DNA of 64,000 nt from Bradyrhizobium centrolobii (GTDB taxonomy: Bacteria > Pseudomonadota > Alphaproteobacteria > Rhizobiales > Xanthobacteraceae): contig NZ_LUUB01000051.1 of NCBI RefSeq assembly GCF_001641635.1, positions 177,346 through 241,345 of the forward strand, written 5' to 3'. The notes below the pieces were generated by a model. That model saw only the letters and a list, made by a program, of their open reading frames with translations, did no database searches and was not told where the DNA came from. The stretch's first letter is position 1. Each line of letters opens with the position of its first letter. The position numbers and the translations under genes were made by a program. This document shows positions 61,304-64,000 of this stretch, in pieces.

Positions 61304-64000
61304 ATGGTGCAGGCTGCGGTCAAATCCGCAAACTCAGTCGATCAGGGCAGGAGCGGCGACAAGCCGTGGGTCGGGCGTTCGATTGAGCGCGTCGAGGACG
61401 CCGCGCTGCTCAGCGGCCGAGGCCGTTTCATCGACGATCTCGGCGTCCAGCCGGGTACGCTGCACGCGGCGATCCTGCGTTCGCCGCACGCCCATGCGGA
61501 TATCCTCTCGATCGACATTGAAGCCGCCAAGCGCTTACCGGGCGTTGCGGCCGTTCTGACCGGCGAGCACGTCAAGGCGGTCACATCGAGCCTCGTCGTC
61601 GGCGTGAAGGCGCCGGTCGAGTGCTGGCCGATTGCGATCGATCGCGTGCGCTATGTCGGCGAGCCCGTGGCGGTGATCGTCGCGACCGACCGCGCCCGCG
61701 CCGAGGACGCCGCCGAGCTGATCACCGTCGAGTATCGCCCGCGCGGCGCGGTCGTTGATCCGCTCGCCGCGCTCGCGCCGGATGCGCCGGTGCTGCACGA
61801 CGGCTTTCCCGGCAATCTCGCCAGCGATCGCGCCTTCCGCTACGGCGATCCCGAGCAGGCCTTTGCGGATGCACCGCATCGATTCTCGATTGATATCAAA
61901 TATCCGCGCAACTCCTGCACGCCGATCGAGACCTATGGCGTCGTTGCCTCCCACGATGCGGCCGAGGATGCCTTCGAGGTCCTCGCCAACTTCCAGGGAC
62001 CGTTCAGCATCCACACGGTGATCGCGCGCGCGCTGAAGGTGCCGGGCAACCGGCTGCGGCTGCGCACGCCGCCGGACTCCGGCGGCAGCTTTGGCGTCAA
62101 GCAGGGCGTGTTTCCCTACATCGTGCTGATCGCGGCGGCCGCGCGCGTCGCGGGCCGGCCGGTCAAGTGGATCGAGGACCGGCTCGAACATCTCACCGCA
62201 TCGGTGTCGGCGACCAACCGCGCGACGACGTTGTCGGCGGCGGTTGCGGCCGACGGCAAGATCCTTGCGCTCGACTGGGACCAGGTCGAGGACTGCGGCG
62301 CGCATCTGCGCGCGCCCGAACCGGCAACGCTCTACCGCATGCACGGCAATCTGACCGGCGCTTACGACATCCGCCATGTCAAGGTCCGCAACCGCGTCGT
62401 CGTCACCAACAAGACGCCAACCGGTCTCAACCGCGGCTTTGGCGGACCGCAGGTCTATTTCGCGCTGGAGCGGCTGGTGCAGCGCATCGCGATCGGTCTC
62501 GGTCTCGACCCGCTCGATGTCATCAGGCGCAACCTGATCGACGCGGGCGCCTTTCCCTATCGCACCGCGACCGGTGCTTTGCTCGATTCCGGCAACTATC
62601 AGGAAGCCGTCTCGCGCGCGGTCGAGCAGGGCAAGCTCGCCGAGCTCAAGGCGAAGCGCGACGAGGCGCGTGCGCAGGGGCGCCTCTACGGCATCGGTTT
62701 TACTGCAGTGGTCGAGCCCAGCGTCTCCAACATGGGCTACATCACGACGGTGCTGACGGCGGCGGAGCGCCGCAAGGCGGGGCCGAAGAACGGCGCGCAG
62801 GCCACTGCGACCGTCGGCCTCGATCCGGTCGGCAGCGTCACCGTTCACGTCGCCTCCGTGCCGCAGGGGCAGGGCCATCGCACCGTGCTGTCGCAGGTCG
62901 TCGCCGACGTGTTCGGCCTCGAGCCGAAGGACGTCCGCGTCAACACCGAGATCGACACAGCGAAGGATGCCTGGTCGATCGCGTCAGGCAATTACGCCAG
63001 CCGCTTTGCCGCGGCCGTTGCCGGTACTGCAAAACTCGCGGCCGAGCGCGTTGCCGGCAGGCTTGCCCGCATCGCTGCCGGCCAGTTGAACGTCGAGGCG
63101 GCGGACATCGTGTTCACGCGCGGCTTCGTCGCCTCCCGGCACAATGCGGAGAACCGGATCGCATTCTCGCGCGTCGCAGCACTCAGCCACTGGTCGCCCG
63201 GCTCGTTGCCTGACGATGCCGGCCAGACCATTCGCGAGACCGTGTTTTGGACGCCGCCGGAGCTGACGCCGCCCGACGACGAGGACCGCATCAACTCCTC
63301 GCTCTGCCACGGCTTCATCTTCGATTTCTGCGGCGTCGAGATCGACCGCACCACGCTGGAGACGCGGATCGATCGCTACGTCACCATGCATGACTGCGGC
63401 ACCATCCTGCATCCCGGCATGGTCAACGGCCAGATCCGCGGCGGCTTTGCCCAGGCGCTCGGTGCTGCTCTCTATGAAGAGTATGCGTATGCCGACGACG
63501 GCAGTTTTCTCACGGGAACGCTCGCCGACTATCTGCTGCCGACCACCGCCGAGGTGCCGGAGCCGCAGATCATTCACATGGAGACGCCGTCGCCCTTTAC
63601 GCCGCTCGGCGCAAAGGGCGTCGGCGAGGGCAATTGCATGTCGACGCCGGTCTGCATCGCGAACGCAGTTGCGGACGCGCTCGGCGTCGCCGACGTCACG
63701 CTGCCGCTGGTGCCGGCGCGGCTCGCCGAGCTCGTGCGCGGCGTCGAGCCGCCGCCGCCCGCGGGACGCTCGACAGCCACGCGGGCGCGCGAGGGTGACC
63801 GGCGGCTTCACGGCGAGGGGCAGGCCTCGGTGAACGGCGCGCCGGAACAGGTCTGGGCGATGCTGCTCGATCCCGCGACGCTGCATTCCGTCATTCCCGG
63901 TTGCCAGCGCGTCGACAGGCTCTCCGAGACGCATTTCCGGGCCGACGTGACGCTCGGCATCGGTCCCGTCACCGGGCGCTATCGCGCCGACGTCGAGCTG
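61304..64000 (+). CDS. Molybdenum hydroxylase large subunit fused to a CoxG-like domain (3' end outside window)
   Basis: An open frame of 899 codons runs to the window edge. The start ATG follows GGGAGG. The N-terminal part is a xanthine-dehydrogenase-family molybdopterin-binding subunit: VGRSIERVEDAALLSGRGRFIDD, RTPPDSGGSFGVKQG, TGLNRGFGGPQVYFALERL, VPQGQGHRT, and the active-site Glu in GAKGVGEGN. The AYRCSFR loop of carbon monoxide dehydrogenase is absent, so it is not a CO dehydrogenase. From about residue 826 a SRPBCC/CoxG-type domain follows (GEGQASVNGAPEQVWAMLLDP, VIPGCQRV, IGPVTGRYRADVEL). The iron-sulfur and FAD subunits are not upstream and should lie beyond the window. It probably hydroxylates an aromatic or N-heteroaromatic ring. 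Confidence 0.87.
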   Translation, partial: MVQAAVKSANSVDQGRSGDKPWVGRSIERVEDAALLSGRGRFIDDLGVQPGTLHAAILRSPHAHADILSIDIEAAKRLPGVAAVLTGEHVKAVTSSLVVGVKAPVECWPIAIDRVRYVGEPVAVIVATDRARAEDAAELITVEYRPRGAVVDPLAALAPDAPVLHDGFPGNLASDRAFRYGDPEQAFADAPHRFSIDIKYPRNSCTPIETYGVVASHDAAEDAFEVLANFQGPFSIHTVIARALKVPGNRLRLRTPPDSGGSFGVKQGVFPYIVLIAAAARVAGRPVKWIEDRLEHLTASVSATNRATTLSAAVAADGKILALDWDQVEDCGAHLRAPEPATLYRMHGNLTGAYDIRHVKVRNRVVVTNKTPTGLNRGFGGPQVYFALERLVQRIAIGLGLDPLDVIRRNLIDAGAFPYRTATGALLDSGNYQEAVSRAVEQGKLAELKAKRDEARAQGRLYGIGFTAVVEPSVSNMGYITTVLTAAERRKAGPKNGAQATATVGLDPVGSVTVHVASVPQGQGHRTVLSQVVADVFGLEPKDVRVNTEIDTAKDAWSIASGNYASRFAAAVAGTAKLAAERVAGRLARIAAGQLNVEAADIVFTRGFVASRHNAENRIAFSRVAALSHWSPGSLPDDAGQTIRETVFWTPPELTPPDDEDRINSSLCHGFIFDFCGVEIDRTTLETRIDRYVTMHDCGTILHPGMVNGQIRGGFAQALGAALYEEYAYADDGSFLTGTLADYLLPTTAEVPEPQIIHMETPSPFTPLGAKGVGEGNCMSTPVCIANAVADALGVADVTLPLVPARLAELVRGVEPPPPAGRSTATRAREGDRRLHGEGQASVNGAPEQVWAMLLDPATLHSVIPGCQRVDRLSETHFRADVTLGIGPVTGRYRADVEL

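Noticed and set aside
61304..63770. Carbon monoxide dehydrogenase large subunit (coxL)
   Set aside because: The AYRCSFR active-site loop of form I CO dehydrogenase is missing; the corresponding region reads LNRGFGGPQ, so a general molybdenum hydroxylase is the safer call.

Overview
The window looks like chromosomal DNA from a GC-rich alphaproteobacterium of the Rhizobiales, most likely Bradyrhizobium or a close relative. This is inferred from the strong G/C third-position bias, the oxygen-dependent (CobG/CobF/CobN-type) cobalamin pathway, the many ABC and Bug-type solute receptors, and dispersed palindromes built around CATCCAGTACGCC-like and TTCGAGACGC-like units of the kind familiar from that group. 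No rRNA, tRNA, insertion sequence, phage gene or CRISPR array was seen. Nearly all of the sequence is coding.

Left part (1-18343, mostly + strand). A 5'-truncated norD-like gene is followed by a polyol/sugar catabolic cluster: HAD phosphatase, SorC-type regulator, four-gene ABC importer of the sorbitol/mannitol type, short-chain dehydrogenase, FGGY kinase and PfkB kinase. The importer promoter carries two matching 14-bp operator-like sites. Next come an amidase and a complete five-gene oligopeptide-type ABC importer, with the binding-protein gene last.

Middle left (18344-29708). A convergent intergenic region holds several dispersed palindromes. It is followed by a tightly packed eight-gene minus-strand operon: an IclR regulator at the head, a spermidine/putrescine-type ABC importer, an AroM-family protein, a DUF917 protein and a HyuA-type hydantoinase/oxoprolinase. 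No pathway I know has this gene set. A perfect 9-1-9 palindrome lies just upstream of the IclR gene. Beyond it a LysR regulator diverges from a ring-cleaving-dioxygenase-like/esterase pair.

Centre (29709-55691). A large aerobic cobalamin region: bluB-cobS-cobU (-), cbiB-cobC (+), cobO-cobQ (-), then a cobalamin riboswitch and a long plus-strand operon DUF1636-cobW-cobN-cobG-cobH-cobI-cobJ, cobK on the opposite strand, and cobL-cobE-cobM-cobB-cobA-cobF-cobT. An alpha-ribazole-phosphatase-like gene follows on the minus strand. Most neighbouring cob genes share 1-4 bp at their stop/start codons. A second cobalamin riboswitch controls a TonB-dependent receptor and a PepSY membrane protein, which may form a B12 or corrinoid/cobalt uptake pair.

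Right end (55692-64000). A Bug-type solute receptor and a LysR regulator (-) diverge from ubiX-ubiD-like decarboxylase genes, an AraC regulator and a molybdenum hydroxylase large subunit with a fused CoxG-like C-terminal domain, which runs off the window. The upstream regions of the Bug receptor and the hydroxylase share a 36-bp element (29/36 identical) containing a 20-bp-spaced direct repeat. This suggests one regulon, probably under the AraC protein, for uptake and breakdown of an aromatic or N-heteroaromatic acid.
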